Shown here: positions 51,155-60,332 of the stretch, one piece after another
How positions within the stretch are numbered: position 1 is the stretch's first letter
Layout of the letters: every line of letters begins with the position of its first letter
From: Streptomyces sp. AC558_RSS880
GTDB lineage: Bacteria; Actinomycetota; Actinomycetes; Streptomycetales; Streptomycetaceae
Reading direction: 5' to 3'
Assembly: GCF_019049255.1 (NCBI RefSeq)
Contig: NZ_JAGMUJ010000130.1
Location: 62,001-126,000, forward strand
DNA length: 64,000 nt
The notes under the pieces: model-generated
What the model was told of the DNA's origin: nothing
The model's input: the letters and a program-made list of their open reading frames with translations, nothing else
Database searches by the model: none
Position numbers and translations under genes: made by a program

Positions 51155-52398
51155 GGCAGGGTCACCTTCAGGGTGGTGGGGCCGCCGGGAGGGCTGGCCA
51201 GTTCCAGTGTTCCGTCGTGCGCCTCGGTGCGTCGGCGGATGCCGGTGAGCCCGGACCCGTTCCGCTCGTCCGCGCCGCCCCGGCCGTCGTCGTGGATCTC
51301 CACGTACAGCCGGTCGTCCAAGCGGCGCACGACGACACCGGCGTCGTGGGCGCCGCTGTGCTTGGCGATGTTGCTGAGGGCCTCGGCGACCACGAAGTAC
51401 GCCGTCGCCTCCACGGACGCCGCGCACCGGCCGGGGACGTCGGCGTCGACGCGGCAGGGCACCGGGCAGTCGGCCGCCAGGGCGGTGAGGGCGTCGGGCA
51501 GACTGCGGTCGGCGAGGACCGGCGGGAGGATGGAGCGGACGACCGCCCGCAGTTCGGCCAGCGCCTGTTCGGCGGCCTCCTGGGCGCGCTCGAGGACGGC
51601 CTCGGCCTCGGCGGGGTTCCGGGTCAGGGCGCGGCGGGCCGCGCCGAGCAGCACGGTGACCGCGACGATCCGGTTCTGCGTGCCGTCGTGCAACGCCCGC
51701 TCGACGCGGCGCAGTTCGGTGGCGTGGGCGTCGAGTGCGGCGGCCCTGGTGGCGGTGAGTTCGGCGACCCGCAGGACGAGGTCGGTCCCGGGGTCGGGGC
51801 TGAGCAGCCGCCGTCCGGGCCATGCCTGGAGCCGGGCGAGCCCGGGGGCGCAGAGCACGATGGCAACGACGAACAGCACGCCGAGGAAGGTGACGAACAG
51901 GGCGCCGGGCCAGTCGCGCACGGTCCACCAGCCCAGGGCCGCGGTGGCCTCGCTCTCCGGCAGGAAGCGCCAGTACAGCGGGAAGGTGATGTCGTGTGCC
52001 GCGTTCAGCGGCAGTGTCGCCCCGATCAGTCCGAGGAGCAGGCCGAAGAGCGCGTGCGTGCAGACCCAGCGCACCTCACGGCGTACGGCGCGGTCCGCGA
52101 GCACCGCCCGCAGCCCGGCCGGCGGCTCCGGCGGACCGATGATCTCGGGGCCCCACCGGGACAGCCTGGCCCGTTCCCGGTCGGCGACGGCCCGCACCGC
52201 GTGCAGCGCGGACGGCAGCAGCACCAGACCCACCCCGACCAGACAGGTCACCGCCGTCAGGAGCAGCCACAGCATCGCGAGCAGCGCCAGCAGGCCGGTG
52301 CCCATACCGCCGATGAGGTGTTCCAGAGCGTCCAGGGCGGACCGGGCACGGACCGACACGGCACGTGGACGCGTCGGCGTCGCCTCGTGAGTCACCAC
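51142..52398 (-). CDS. NarL-family sensor histidine kinase
   Basis: About 418 aa. Four predicted N-terminal membrane helices with short extracytoplasmic loops, then HisKA_3 dimerisation domain with His237 in ERALHDGTQNRI, and an HATPase domain (EALSNIAKHSGA N-box, DDGRGGADERNGSGLTGI G-boxes). Loops are too short for a sensor domain, as in intramembrane-sensing kinases that take their signal from an ABC transporter. GTG at 52398 has GGAGG 8 nt upstream. A 146-bp gap separates it from the permease gene. Confidence 0.93.
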   Translation of the reverse strand: MVTHEATPTRPRAVSVRARSALDALEHLIGGMGTGLLALLAMLWLLLTAVTCLVGVGLVLLPSALHAVRAVADRERARLSRWGPEIIGPPEPPAGLRAVLADRAVRREVRWVCTHALFGLLLGLIGATLPLNAAHDITFPLYWRFLPESEATAALGWWTVRDWPGALFVTFLGVLFVVAIVLCAPGLARLQAWPGRRLLSPDPGTDLVLRVAELTATRAAALDAHATELRRVERALHDGTQNRIVAVTVLLGAARRALTRNPAEAEAVLERAQEAAEQALAELRAVVRSILPPVLADRSLPDALTALAADCPVPCRVDADVPGRCAASVEATAYFVVAEALSNIAKHSGAHDAGVVVRRLDDRLYVEIHDDGRGGADERNGSGLTGIRRRTEAHDGTLELASPPGGPTTLKVTLPCGS

Positions 52399-52465
52399 CG
52401 TTCGTACCTCCCAGGCGCGGAGGATAGAACACCCGGTTCCCGGCCCGCCGGGCCATCCGCCCAGT

Positions 52466-52511
52466 GGTACGCGGCCGGTGGCGCCGCGGGCCGCGCGCGG
52501 TACGCGGCCGG
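52466..52511. repeat. 13-bp direct repeat before the kinase gene
   Basis: GGTACGCGGCCGG occurs at 52466-52478 and 52499-52511, start to start 33 bp (three helical turns), in the gap between permease and kinase genes. It could be a tandem binding site for the NarL-type regulator at an internal promoter. Confidence 0.5.
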
Positions 52512-52544
52512 GCGCGCTCCGGGCCCGGGACCGGCGCGGCGTGC

Positions 52545-55073
52545 TCACTCGCGGACGCCGATGCCCTCGACCGGAGGGGTGCGCAGGAGCCGGCCGACGG
52601 GAAGCACCGTGGCGACGAGCGCCAGGACGACGGTGCCGCCGACCACGGTGGCCCACCCGGCGGCCGGAACGTGGGGCACGCGCTGCCCGGCCACGGCGTT
52701 GACGACCGAGGTGAGGGTGACGGCCGCGATCGCGCCGCCGATGACGAGCGCCACGCCCAGCAGACCGGCCTGTTCGGCGTGCACCATCCGCTTCACCTGA
52801 CGGCGGGTGAGGCCGGCCAGGCGCAGCAGGGCGAGTTCCCGGGTCCGGGCCAGGGCGGCCATGACGAGCGTGTTGGCGGCGGCCAGGACCGCGTATCCGA
52901 CCAGGACGGCGATGAGCAGCTTGTTCAGCCAGCCGCTGACGGCCAGGTCCTGGGCGATGTCGCCGGTGAGCCGGTCGGTGTCGACCACCGCGGCGGCCGG
53001 ATATCGGCCGGCCAGGTCGGCCAGGGCGGCTCCGACGTCCGCGCCCGGTGCCGTGCGGACGAGCACCTGGTCGTCGAGTCCGGTGACGGTGTGCCCGGCG
53101 AGGGTCTTCGGGTGGAGGGTGACGTCGCCGAAGCCCCAGCCGCGTTCGTACAGCGCGACGACGCGCAGGGTGACGGGCGTGCCGTCGCCGAGCCACAGTC
53201 CGGCCCTGTCCCCGAGGTGCCAGCCGGCGGCGTCCGCCTGTGCGGTGGACACGGCCACGGTCCCCGCACGCAGTTCGGCGAGGCTGCCCGACCGGACCTC
53301 GAGGTCCATCGTCCGTTCCACCCCCTCGGGGTCGATGCCCTGGGCGACCACGGTTCGTGCCTCGAGTTCGCCCGGTACGACGACCGAGGTGCGGCGCACC
53401 CCGGTCGCGGCGAGCACGCCGGGGATGCGGCGGGCCTCCGCAGCGGCGGAGGCGGGCAGGCCGACGGCACCGGTCAGGGCGTGCTGGGCGAGGATGCCGT
53501 CGCGGCTCTGGACGACGGTCTGCCGCTGGAGGTTGTCCTGCAGGAACCAGACGGTGCCGCCGAAGCCGACGGAGAGCACCAGCGCGGTGAGGACGGCGAC
53601 CGTGCCCCGCGCGTTGGCCCGCAGGTTCGCGGCGGCGAGGTAGCCGCTGTCGCCCCACACGGCCCGCAGCACGGGCCCGAGGAACCGGGCCGCGCCCTGG
53701 TTGATCCAGGGCGCGAGGAGCGCGACCCCGAGGACGAACGTGTAGAGCATGCCCATCGCGGCACCCAGCGCGGTCTGGCCGTCGGTGGCGCTGGTGAGGC
53801 CGGTCAGGGACACCGCGACGGCGAGGCACACCAGGCCGCTCACCACACGTGCCCTGCTGCCGGGGCCGCGCTCGACGGCCGCCTCCCCGAGCGCCTCGGT
53901 GGGCTTGATCCGGGTGACGCGCAGCGCGGCGATCCAGGCGGCCAGGAGTGCCACGGCGGCGACGGCCACGGTCACGGCCGCCGCGGACAGCACTCCGCCC
54001 CGGACGGTGAAACCGTCGGGCACGAACTCCCGGGACACCAGTTCGTCGCGGATGTACCGCGTGGCGAGCAGTCCGGCCGGGACGCCCACGGCGGCGGCGA
54101 CCGCAGCGAGCAGGCCCACCTCCGCGAGGAGCATCCGCCGCACCTGGCCCGGGGTGGCCGCGACGGCGCGCAGCAGGGCGAGGTCGCGGCGCCGGTGCCG
54201 TACCGACAGGCCGACGGTCCCGGCGACGACGAAGACGATGATCATCGCGGCGTACCCGCCGAACGCGCCGCCGGCCTGGAGGGTGAAGGCCCGTGCGGCC
54301 GCGGCCTCGGGCTCCGCGGCCAGTCCGCGCCCGTCACCGGTGTACGTCGTCGCGTCGGCGCCGTCCGCCACCCGGCGCACCGCGGCGAGCACGGCGGAGC
54401 GGTCGGCGTCCGGTTCGGTGAGGACGCCGATGGCGTCGAAGCGGTCCGGGTGCGGATCGAGGCGGGCCGCTCGCGCGTCGGTGAAGAACAGTGCCGCCCG
54501 CTCCCCCGGCGCGCCGTCGGTCTCGACCACGCCGCTCACCCGGTATGGCCGGCTCTCTCCCCCGGTGATGACGTCCGTGGTGTCGCCGGGGCCGAGCCCG
54601 CGGCCGTCGGCGATCCGGGCGTCGACGGCGATCTCCCCGTCGGAGCGCGGCGGCGCACCGGCCACCAGCCGGTACGGGGCCAGGGCGGCGCTCGCCCAGC
54701 CGTGCCCCGTGACCGGCAGGTCCGGGGCCACCGTCGTGGTGACCGCGATCGCACGGTCGCCCACGGCGCGCGCCACCCCGGGCACCGCGGCCAGCTCGTC
54801 GGCCAACCCGGCGCGGACACCACCGCGTTCGGGGAGCGTGACGGTGGTGTACTCGGTCTCGCCGAACACCGTCGGCCCGGCCACCCGCAGGTCCCGGTCG
54901 GCGACGACGGCGGCCGTGGCGCCGTAACGCCGCGGCTCGCCCTGGTAGCGCCATCCGGACTCCACGAGCAGGGCGCAGGTCATCAGGACGGCGACGCCGG
55001 CGGCGAGCGCGACGAACGTGGCGGCGAAGCCGCCCTTGTGGAAGCGCACCATCCGCGCGGCCAGGTGGAGCAC
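52545..55073 (-). CDS. FtsX/MacB-type ABC transporter permease
   Basis: An 842-aa permease with two FtsX-like units, each with a helix, a large extracytoplasmic domain and three helices (10 helices in all), as in BceB- and LolE-type proteins. VGLSVRHRRRDLALLRAVAATPGQVRRML and RTRELALLRLAGLTRRQVKRMV are the two conserved cytoplasmic loops. The GTG start at 55073 lies 3 bp after the ATPase stop. With the ATPase it probably expels or detects membrane-active compounds rather than importing. Confidence 0.92.
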   Translation of the reverse strand: MLHLAARMVRFHKGGFAATFVALAAGVAVLMTCALLVESGWRYQGEPRRYGATAAVVADRDLRVAGPTVFGETEYTTVTLPERGGVRAGLADELAAVPGVARAVGDRAIAVTTTVAPDLPVTGHGWASAALAPYRLVAGAPPRSDGEIAVDARIADGRGLGPGDTTDVITGGESRPYRVSGVVETDGAPGERAALFFTDARAARLDPHPDRFDAIGVLTEPDADRSAVLAAVRRVADGADATTYTGDGRGLAAEPEAAAARAFTLQAGGAFGGYAAMIIVFVVAGTVGLSVRHRRRDLALLRAVAATPGQVRRMLLAEVGLLAAVAAAVGVPAGLLATRYIRDELVSREFVPDGFTVRGGVLSAAAVTVAVAAVALLAAWIAALRVTRIKPTEALGEAAVERGPGSRARVVSGLVCLAVAVSLTGLTSATDGQTALGAAMGMLYTFVLGVALLAPWINQGAARFLGPVLRAVWGDSGYLAAANLRANARGTVAVLTALVLSVGFGGTVWFLQDNLQRQTVVQSRDGILAQHALTGAVGLPASAAAEARRIPGVLAATGVRRTSVVVPGELEARTVVAQGIDPEGVERTMDLEVRSGSLAELRAGTVAVSTAQADAAGWHLGDRAGLWLGDGTPVTLRVVALYERGWGFGDVTLHPKTLAGHTVTGLDDQVLVRTAPGADVGAALADLAGRYPAAAVVDTDRLTGDIAQDLAVSGWLNKLLIAVLVGYAVLAAANTLVMAALARTRELALLRLAGLTRRQVKRMVHAEQAGLLGVALVIGGAIAAVTLTSVVNAVAGQRVPHVPAAGWATVVGGTVVLALVATVLPVGRLLRTPPVEGIGVRE

Positions 55074-55076
55074 GGT

Positions 55077-55841
55077 TCAGCCCTCCCGGCTCGCGACGGG
55101 CTGCCGGCGGCCGAGCAGCGCCAGGTGTTCGGCGATCCGCTCGGCGCCGGGCTGCGGCATGTCCCGCACGATCCGCCCGTCGGCGAGGACCAGCACGCGG
55201 TCGGCGTAGGACGCGGCGACCGGGTCGTGGGTCACCATGACGACGGTCTGCCCGGTCCGGTCGACCGCCGACCGCAGCAGGGCGAGGACCTCGGCGGCGG
55301 TCCGGGTGTCCAGGGCTCCGGTGGGTTCGTCGCAGAAGATCACCTCGGGGCGGGTGACGAGTGCCCGGGCGATGGCGACGCGCTGCTGCTGGCCGCCGGA
55401 GAGCTGCGCGGGCCGGTGCCGCAGCCGGTCGCCGAGTCCGACCCGTCCGATCACCTCGGCCACCCAGGCCGGATCCGGCCGGTGGCCCGACAGCCGGGAG
55501 GGCAGCAGGATGTTCTGCTCCACGTTCAGCGCGCCCACCAGGTTGAACGCCTGGAAGACGAAACCGACCCGGCCGCGGCGCAGTTCGGTCAGGCGGCTCT
55601 CCGACATCGACGACAGGTCGGTGGCACCGATCCGCACCGTCCCCGAGTCCGGCCGGTCCAGTCCGGCCGCGCAGTGCAGCAGGGTGCTCTTGCCCGATCC
55701 GGACGGTCCCATCACGGCGGTCATCGTGCCGCGCGTGAACGCGGCGCTCACGTCGTCCAGCGCCACGACCGGCTGCTCACCGCCGTACGCCTTGTGCACA
55801 TGGTCGAGGACGACGGCGACGTCGGCCGGGGTCGGTGACAT
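55077..55841 (-). CDS. MacB/LolD-type ABC transporter ATPase
   Basis: A 254-aa nucleotide-binding protein: Walker A GPSGSGKST, signature LSGGQQQRVAIARAL, Walker B VIFCDEPTGALD, H-loop VTHD. The MacB/LolD subgroup works mechanically on FtsX-type permeases without substrate passing through. GGAAGG lies upstream of ATG 55841. First gene of the ATPase-permease-kinase-regulator set. Confidence 0.95.
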   Translation of the reverse strand: MSPTPADVAVVLDHVHKAYGGEQPVVALDDVSAAFTRGTMTAVMGPSGSGKSTLLHCAAGLDRPDSGTVRIGATDLSSMSESRLTELRRGRVGFVFQAFNLVGALNVEQNILLPSRLSGHRPDPAWVAEVIGRVGLGDRLRHRPAQLSGGQQQRVAIARALVTRPEVIFCDEPTGALDTRTAAEVLALLRSAVDRTGQTVVMVTHDPVAASYADRVLVLADGRIVRDMPQPGAERIAEHLALLGRRQPVASREG

Positions 55842-55933
55842 GGTGGGGTGCCTTCCGGGCGTGGCTCGTTGTGGGACCTGAACGACGGTAGGAGACGCGG
55901 GGGCCGACGCCCATGCAGCCAGTGACCCGACCA

Positions 55934-55953
55934 TGGTGGTGCAGGCACTACCA
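55934..55953. promoter_or_regulatory. Candidate operator of the ABC/two-component module
   Basis: TGGTGGTGC-AG-GCACTACCA is a 20-bp palindrome with one mismatch, 93 bp before the ATPase start. The remainder of the 344-bp gap to the VWA gene shows no gene. The NarL-type regulator encoded downstream is the obvious candidate binder. Confidence 0.55.
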
Positions 55954-56185
55954 CCGCCCGGCGGGCGACATCACGTTCGTACGCGCGCCGTTCGCCCTGG
56001 CCCGGCGCGGTTCCGGCGGCGAGGACGCGGGACCGCAGGTCAACGGAAGATCACCTACCGGTCTCGACGGGCCCTCTCCGTGTCGTCTTCGAGACTCACC
56101 TGCAACGCTCCGTACCGCACGTTCCGGCCCGCCGCGCCGTCACAGTCACTGAAGTCGGCGTCAACCAACCGAGGGGACACGGACG

Positions 56186-57796
56186 ATGAAGTGGCACGGG
56201 ACACGGCGGCCGGCCGGAGCGCTGCTCGCGCTCGCGGCGGCGAGCTGCCTGCTGGCCGGCGGCTGCGGCGCGGGGAGCGACGGCAACTCCAAGGCGAGCG
56301 ACGCCTCCTACGACCGCGGGGGCGACGGATCGGTGCCGCTGCCCGCCCCCGACCGGGGCTCGGGAGGGCGGTACGACGGTGGACGGGACGAGGACGAGCA
56401 GGACTCCCGCGAGGTCGCCCCCGATCCCGACCACCTGTCGACCTTCGCGCTGGACGTCGACACCGCCTCGTACGACTATGCCCGCCGCACCCTCGCGGAG
56501 GGCCGGCTGCCCGATCCGTCGGCCGTCCGCCCCGAGGAGTTCGTCAACAGCTTCCGGCAGGACTACGAGCGTCCCGGCGGCGACGGTTTCACGGTCACCG
56601 TGGACGGCGCCCGCACCGGCGAGGAGGACTGGTCGCTGGTCCGGGTGGGCCTGGCCACCCGGGCCGCCGAGCCGGACGGTGAACGTCCGCCGGCCGCCCT
56701 CACGTTCGTCGTCGACATCTCGGGGTCGATGGCGGAACCGGGCCGCCTCGACCTCGCCCAGGATTCCCTCGCGACCATGACGGACCGACTGCGCGACGAC
56801 GACTCGGTGGCCATCGTCACCTTCAGCGACGAGGCCGAGACCGTCCTGCCGATGACCCGGCTCGACGGCGACCGGGACGAGGTCCACGACGCCATCGACA
56901 GCCTGGAGCCGACCGACTCCACCAACCTCGGCGCCGGTGTGGAGACCGGGTACGAGACCGCCGTCGAGGGGCTGCGCGAGGGCGCGACCAACCGGGTCGT
57001 GCTCGTCTCCGACGCGCTCGCGAACACCGGTGACACGGACGCCGACGCGATCCTCGAACGCATCGCGGAGTCCCGCCGCGAGCACGGCATCACCCTGTTC
57101 GGCGTCGGTGTCGGCAGCGACTACGGCGACGCACTCATGGAGCGGCTCGCCGACAAGGGCGACGGCCACACGGTGTACGTGTCCGACGAGGAGGACGCCC
57201 GCGAGGTGTTCTGCGAGCAGCTGCCCCGCCACATCGAGCTGACGGCCCGTGACGCCAAGGCGCAGGTCGCCTTCGACCCGGAGACGGTCGCCGAGTTCCG
57301 GCTCGTCGGCTACGACAACCGGCGGGTCGCCGACGAGGACTTCCGTGACGACCGGGTGGACGGCGGCGAGGTCGGGCCCGGCCACACCGTGACCGCCCTG
57401 TACGCCGTGCGCACCCTCCCCCACTCTCGACTTCGCTCGAGCGGGGGGACCCCCATCGGTGCCGAGGGCCACCTCGCCACGGCGACCGTGCGCTGGCTCG
57501 ACCCCGACAGCCGCACCCCGCACGAGGAGACGGGCGACCTGGAGGCCGACGGTCTCGTCGACTCCGTGTGGAGCGCGCGGCGCGGTCTGACGGTCACCGC
57601 GACCGCGGCTTACTTCGCCGACGCCCTGCGTGCGTACGGCCACCGCCACAGCGCGCTGCCGGGCGCCCCCGGTCTCGGCGAACTCTCCGAGCGGGCCGGT
57701 GACCTGGCGGACCGGACGGAGGACGAGGACGTCCGCGAGCTGGCGAAGGCGATCCGCGCGGCGAGCCGACTGGACCGACCCCTGCCCATTGACTGA
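56186..57796 (+). CDS. VWA-domain lipoprotein (YfbK-like)
   Basis: A 536-aa lipoprotein: lipobox LAGGC at about residue 28, acidic linker, N-terminal YfbK/vWF_A-type domain (HLSTFALDVDTASYDYARRTL), VWA domain with MIDAS DISGSM, and a C-terminal DUF3520-like region (AQVAFDPETVAEFRLVGYDN). GAGGGGACACGGACG precedes ATG 56186. A small palindromic repeat (57416-57457) is inserted in frame and encodes PHSRLRSSGGTPI between the VWA and C-terminal parts. Function of the family is unknown; metal-dependent protein binding at the cell surface is likely. Confidence 0.9.
   Translation: MKWHGTRRPAGALLALAAASCLLAGGCGAGSDGNSKASDASYDRGGDGSVPLPAPDRGSGGRYDGGRDEDEQDSREVAPDPDHLSTFALDVDTASYDYARRTLAEGRLPDPSAVRPEEFVNSFRQDYERPGGDGFTVTVDGARTGEEDWSLVRVGLATRAAEPDGERPPAALTFVVDISGSMAEPGRLDLAQDSLATMTDRLRDDDSVAIVTFSDEAETVLPMTRLDGDRDEVHDAIDSLEPTDSTNLGAGVETGYETAVEGLREGATNRVVLVSDALANTGDTDADAILERIAESRREHGITLFGVGVGSDYGDALMERLADKGDGHTVYVSDEEDAREVFCEQLPRHIELTARDAKAQVAFDPETVAEFRLVGYDNRRVADEDFRDDRVDGGEVGPGHTVTALYAVRTLPHSRLRSSGGTPIGAEGHLATATVRWLDPDSRTPHEETGDLEADGLVDSVWSARRGLTVTATAAYFADALRAYGHRHSALPGAPGLGELSERAGDLADRTEDEDVRELAKAIRAASRLDRPLPID
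57416..57457. repeat. Palindromic repeat inserted in frame in the VWA gene
   Basis: CTCCCCCACTCTCGA, CTTCG, CTCGAGCGGGGGG, then ACCCCC: an imperfect hairpin. Its sequence (CCCCCACTCTCGA with CTCGAGCGGGGG) resembles the small dispersed palindromes seen between genes in many Streptomyces genomes. The insert adds about 14 codons without shifting the frame. Confidence 0.65.
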
Positions 57797-57798
57797 TT

Positions 57799-57827
57799 CT
57801 TACGCGCGGGTAAGTTGACTCCGGAGT
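57799..57827. promoter_or_regulatory. Two palindromes before the acyl-CoA synthetase gene
   Basis: CTTAC-GCGCGG-GTAAG (57799-57814) and ACTCCGGAGT (57818-57827, within TTGACTCCGGAGTAAG) lie back to back 54-82 bp before the start. Both are of the size used by TetR-type regulators of fatty-acid genes. No such regulator is encoded nearby. Confidence 0.5.
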
Positions 57828-57880
57828 AAGTAAGTACGGCAGCACCAGCACGAGAGCATCAGCCGCGACCGGGAGCCGTC

Positions 57881-59797
57881 ATGGGCGTACGCAGGGATCT
57901 GAAACGGGCGATACGACGCACGGGTCCGACCAGCCGGACCGGAGCCGAGACCGTCAGGGACGAGCACGGCGTCGTGCGTGAGGCCCGTACGGCGGCCCTG
58001 GCCCCGCGGCGGACCACCGGCAGCACGGCCGACATCCCGTTCACCAACGCGGCCGAGGCCCCCGACGCGGTGGTGCTGCGGCGCGAGGAGCACGGCGCCT
58101 GGCGCCCGGTGACGGCGGCGGCCTTCGCCCAGGAGGTCACCGCCGTGGCCAAGGGGCTGATCGCCGCCGGGCTGGAACCGGGCGACCGGGTCGCCGTGAT
58201 GTCCCGCACCCGCTACGAGTGGACGGTCCTGGACTTCGCGGTCTGGTCCGCCGGCGGCCGGACCGTGCCGGTCTACCCCACCTCCTCCGCGGAGCAGGTG
58301 GGGTGGATCGTCCGTGACTCCGGCGCCCGGTACGTCGTCACGGAGACCGCGCAGAACACGGCCGCCGTCACCACCGGCACCGCCGCCCACCCGCGACCCC
58401 CGCACGTGTGGGAACTGGAGACGGACGCCCTCGCCGGACTCACCGCACTCGGCCGGGACGTCCCCGACGAGGAGGTCACCGAGCGCCGTACCGCCCTGAC
58501 CCCCGACAGCGTCGCGACCGTCTGCTACACCTCCGGCACCACCGGACGCCCCAAGGGCTGCGTCCTCACCCACGCCAACCTGTACGCCGAGGCCGCCAAC
58601 ACGGTCGAGCTGCTGCACCCCGTCTTCAAGGAGGTCACGGACCAGACCGCCTCGACCCTGCTCTTCCTCCCGCTCGCCCACATCCTCGGCCGCACCATCC
58701 AGATCGCCTGCCTGCTCGCCCGCATCGAGATCGGCCACTTCCCGAGCATCAAACCGGACGAACTCCGGCCCGCCCTCAAGTCGTTCCGCCCGACGTTCCT
58801 GGTCGGCGTGCCCTACCTCTTCGAGAAGATCCACGACACCGGCCGGGCCACCGCCGAGAAGATCGGCCGCGGCGCCTCCTTCGAACGCGCCCACCGTGTC
58901 GCCGTCCGCTTCGGCGAGGCCCACCTCGACAGGTTCCTGGGCCGCGGCAAGGGCCCCGGCCCCGGGCTGTACGCCGCCTGGGCCCTGTACGACCTGCTGG
59001 TCTACCGCCGGGTCCGCAAGGAACTCGGCGGCCGGACGCGCTACGCCATCAGCGGCGGCTCCCCGCTGGAACGGGACCTCAACCTCTTCTTCTACGCGGC
59101 CGGGATCATGATCTACGAGGGCTACGGCCTGACCGAGACCACCGCCGCCGCCACCATCGTCCCGCCGCTGGGCCCCCGCCCCGGCACGGTCGGACTCCCG
59201 GTCCCCGGCACCGCGGTCCGCATCGCCGACGACGGCGAGGTGCGGATCAAGGGCGGCATCGTCTTCGGGTCGTACTGGAACGACCCGGCCGCCACCGACG
59301 AGGCGCTCGACGACGGCTGGTTCACCACCGGCGACCTCGGCTCGCTGGACGAGGACGGCTATCTGACCATCACCGGCCGCAAGAAGGACATCCTCGTCAC
59401 CTCCGGCGGCAAGAACGTCTCCCCGGCCGTCCTGGAGGACCGGCTGCGCAGCCGCCCGCCCGTCGGCCAGTGCCTCGTCGTCGGCGACAACCGCCCCTTC
59501 GTGGCCGCGCTGATCACCCTCGACCCCGAGACGGTCGCCCACTGGCTGGCGGTCCGCGGGCTGCCCGCCGGCACCCCGATGTCCGAGGTCGTCCGCGACC
59601 CGCGGATGCGCGCCGACGTGCAGAAGGCCGTCGACTACGCCAACGAGGCCGTCTCCCGCGCGGAGTCCATCCGCGCCTTCACCCTGATCGAGGGCGAGTT
59701 CACCGAGGAGAACGGACTGCTGACCCCCTCGATGAAGGTCAAACGGCGGGCGGCGCAGGAGGCCTACGCGGACGAGATCGCGGCCCTGTACTCCTGA
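57881..59797 (+). CDS. Long-chain fatty-acid-CoA ligase (FadD15-like)
   Basis: A 638-aa ANL-superfamily adenylating enzyme. AMP-binding P-loop YTSGTTGRPKGCVLTHANL at about 216, YGLTETTAAATI (motif II), DGWFTTGDLGSLDEDGYL and GRKKDILVTSGGKNVSP (hinge and C-terminal catalytic Lys region). It activates fatty acids with ATP and CoA. GGGAGCCGTC precedes the ATG. Its last 59 bp overlap the convergent DUF1990 gene. The two palindromes upstream suggest repression by a fatty-acyl sensor. Confidence 0.94.
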   Translation: MGVRRDLKRAIRRTGPTSRTGAETVRDEHGVVREARTAALAPRRTTGSTADIPFTNAAEAPDAVVLRREEHGAWRPVTAAAFAQEVTAVAKGLIAAGLEPGDRVAVMSRTRYEWTVLDFAVWSAGGRTVPVYPTSSAEQVGWIVRDSGARYVVTETAQNTAAVTTGTAAHPRPPHVWELETDALAGLTALGRDVPDEEVTERRTALTPDSVATVCYTSGTTGRPKGCVLTHANLYAEAANTVELLHPVFKEVTDQTASTLLFLPLAHILGRTIQIACLLARIEIGHFPSIKPDELRPALKSFRPTFLVGVPYLFEKIHDTGRATAEKIGRGASFERAHRVAVRFGEAHLDRFLGRGKGPGPGLYAAWALYDLLVYRRVRKELGGRTRYAISGGSPLERDLNLFFYAAGIMIYEGYGLTETTAAATIVPPLGPRPGTVGLPVPGTAVRIADDGEVRIKGGIVFGSYWNDPAATDEALDDGWFTTGDLGSLDEDGYLTITGRKKDILVTSGGKNVSPAVLEDRLRSRPPVGQCLVVGDNRPFVAALITLDPETVAHWLAVRGLPAGTPMSEVVRDPRMRADVQKAVDYANEAVSRAESIRAFTLIEGEFTEENGLLTPSMKVKRRAAQEAYADEIAALYS

Positions 59798-60332
59798 CCC
59801 CCGTGTCCCGCAGGGCACGGAGGTAGCGCCCGCGGACGTGGAGCTGCGCCAGCAGGAGAACGGGGAAGAGCGGGCGCCAGGGGCCCGCCGGCGCCGCCCG
59901 GGTCAGGGAACGCAGGGTCAGCAGGACCCGGCCGTCACCGTCCCGGTGCACGATGAAGGCCTCTTCCCCGCTGACCGGGTGGCCCCGGCGGGTGCCGTAG
60001 GCGAAACCGCACCGGTCCCCGGTCTCCACCACGGCGACGACCTCGACCGGTTCCCGGACGACGCACCGGCCGAGGCCCGCCGTGACGGTGTACCGTCCGC
60101 GCTCGCGCGCGCCGAGGCCGCCCCCGTCGGCCGGGGCGACGGCGAAGCCGCTGCGCCGTTTGACCTCCCACCGCAGCACCGCCTCCCTGGCGGCGGTCCA
60201 GACGTCTTCTCCCCGTCCGATCGTCACGGTCCTCTCGAACCGGCGGAACCCGGGCGGGGACGCGGACCAGAGCGGGACCCGCGGGGCGGTGGCACCGCGG
60301 GGGCCGTAGGTGAGACCGCCGTCGTCACCCAC
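59739..60332 (-). CDS. DUF1990 family protein
   Basis: A 197-aa member of DUF1990 (SRPBCC-like fold): LTYGPRGAT near the start, FRRFERTVTIGRGEDVWTAA, EPVEVVAVVETGDRCGFAYG, GTRRGHPVSGEEAFIV. GTG at 60332 overlaps the preceding gene by 8 bp (GTGGGTGA), so it is coupled to the desulfurase-like gene. The Arg/Pro-rich C-terminal tail of about 20 residues is encoded by the overlap with the acyl-CoA ligase gene. Function unknown. Confidence 0.87.
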   Translation of the reverse strand: MGDDGGLTYGPRGATAPRVPLWSASPPGFRRFERTVTIGRGEDVWTAAREAVLRWEVKRRSGFAVAPADGGGLGARERGRYTVTAGLGRCVVREPVEVVAVVETGDRCGFAYGTRRGHPVSGEEAFIVHRDGDGRVLLTLRSLTRAAPAGPWRPLFPVLLLAQLHVRGRYLRALRDTGVRSTGPRSRPRRPPAPPAV

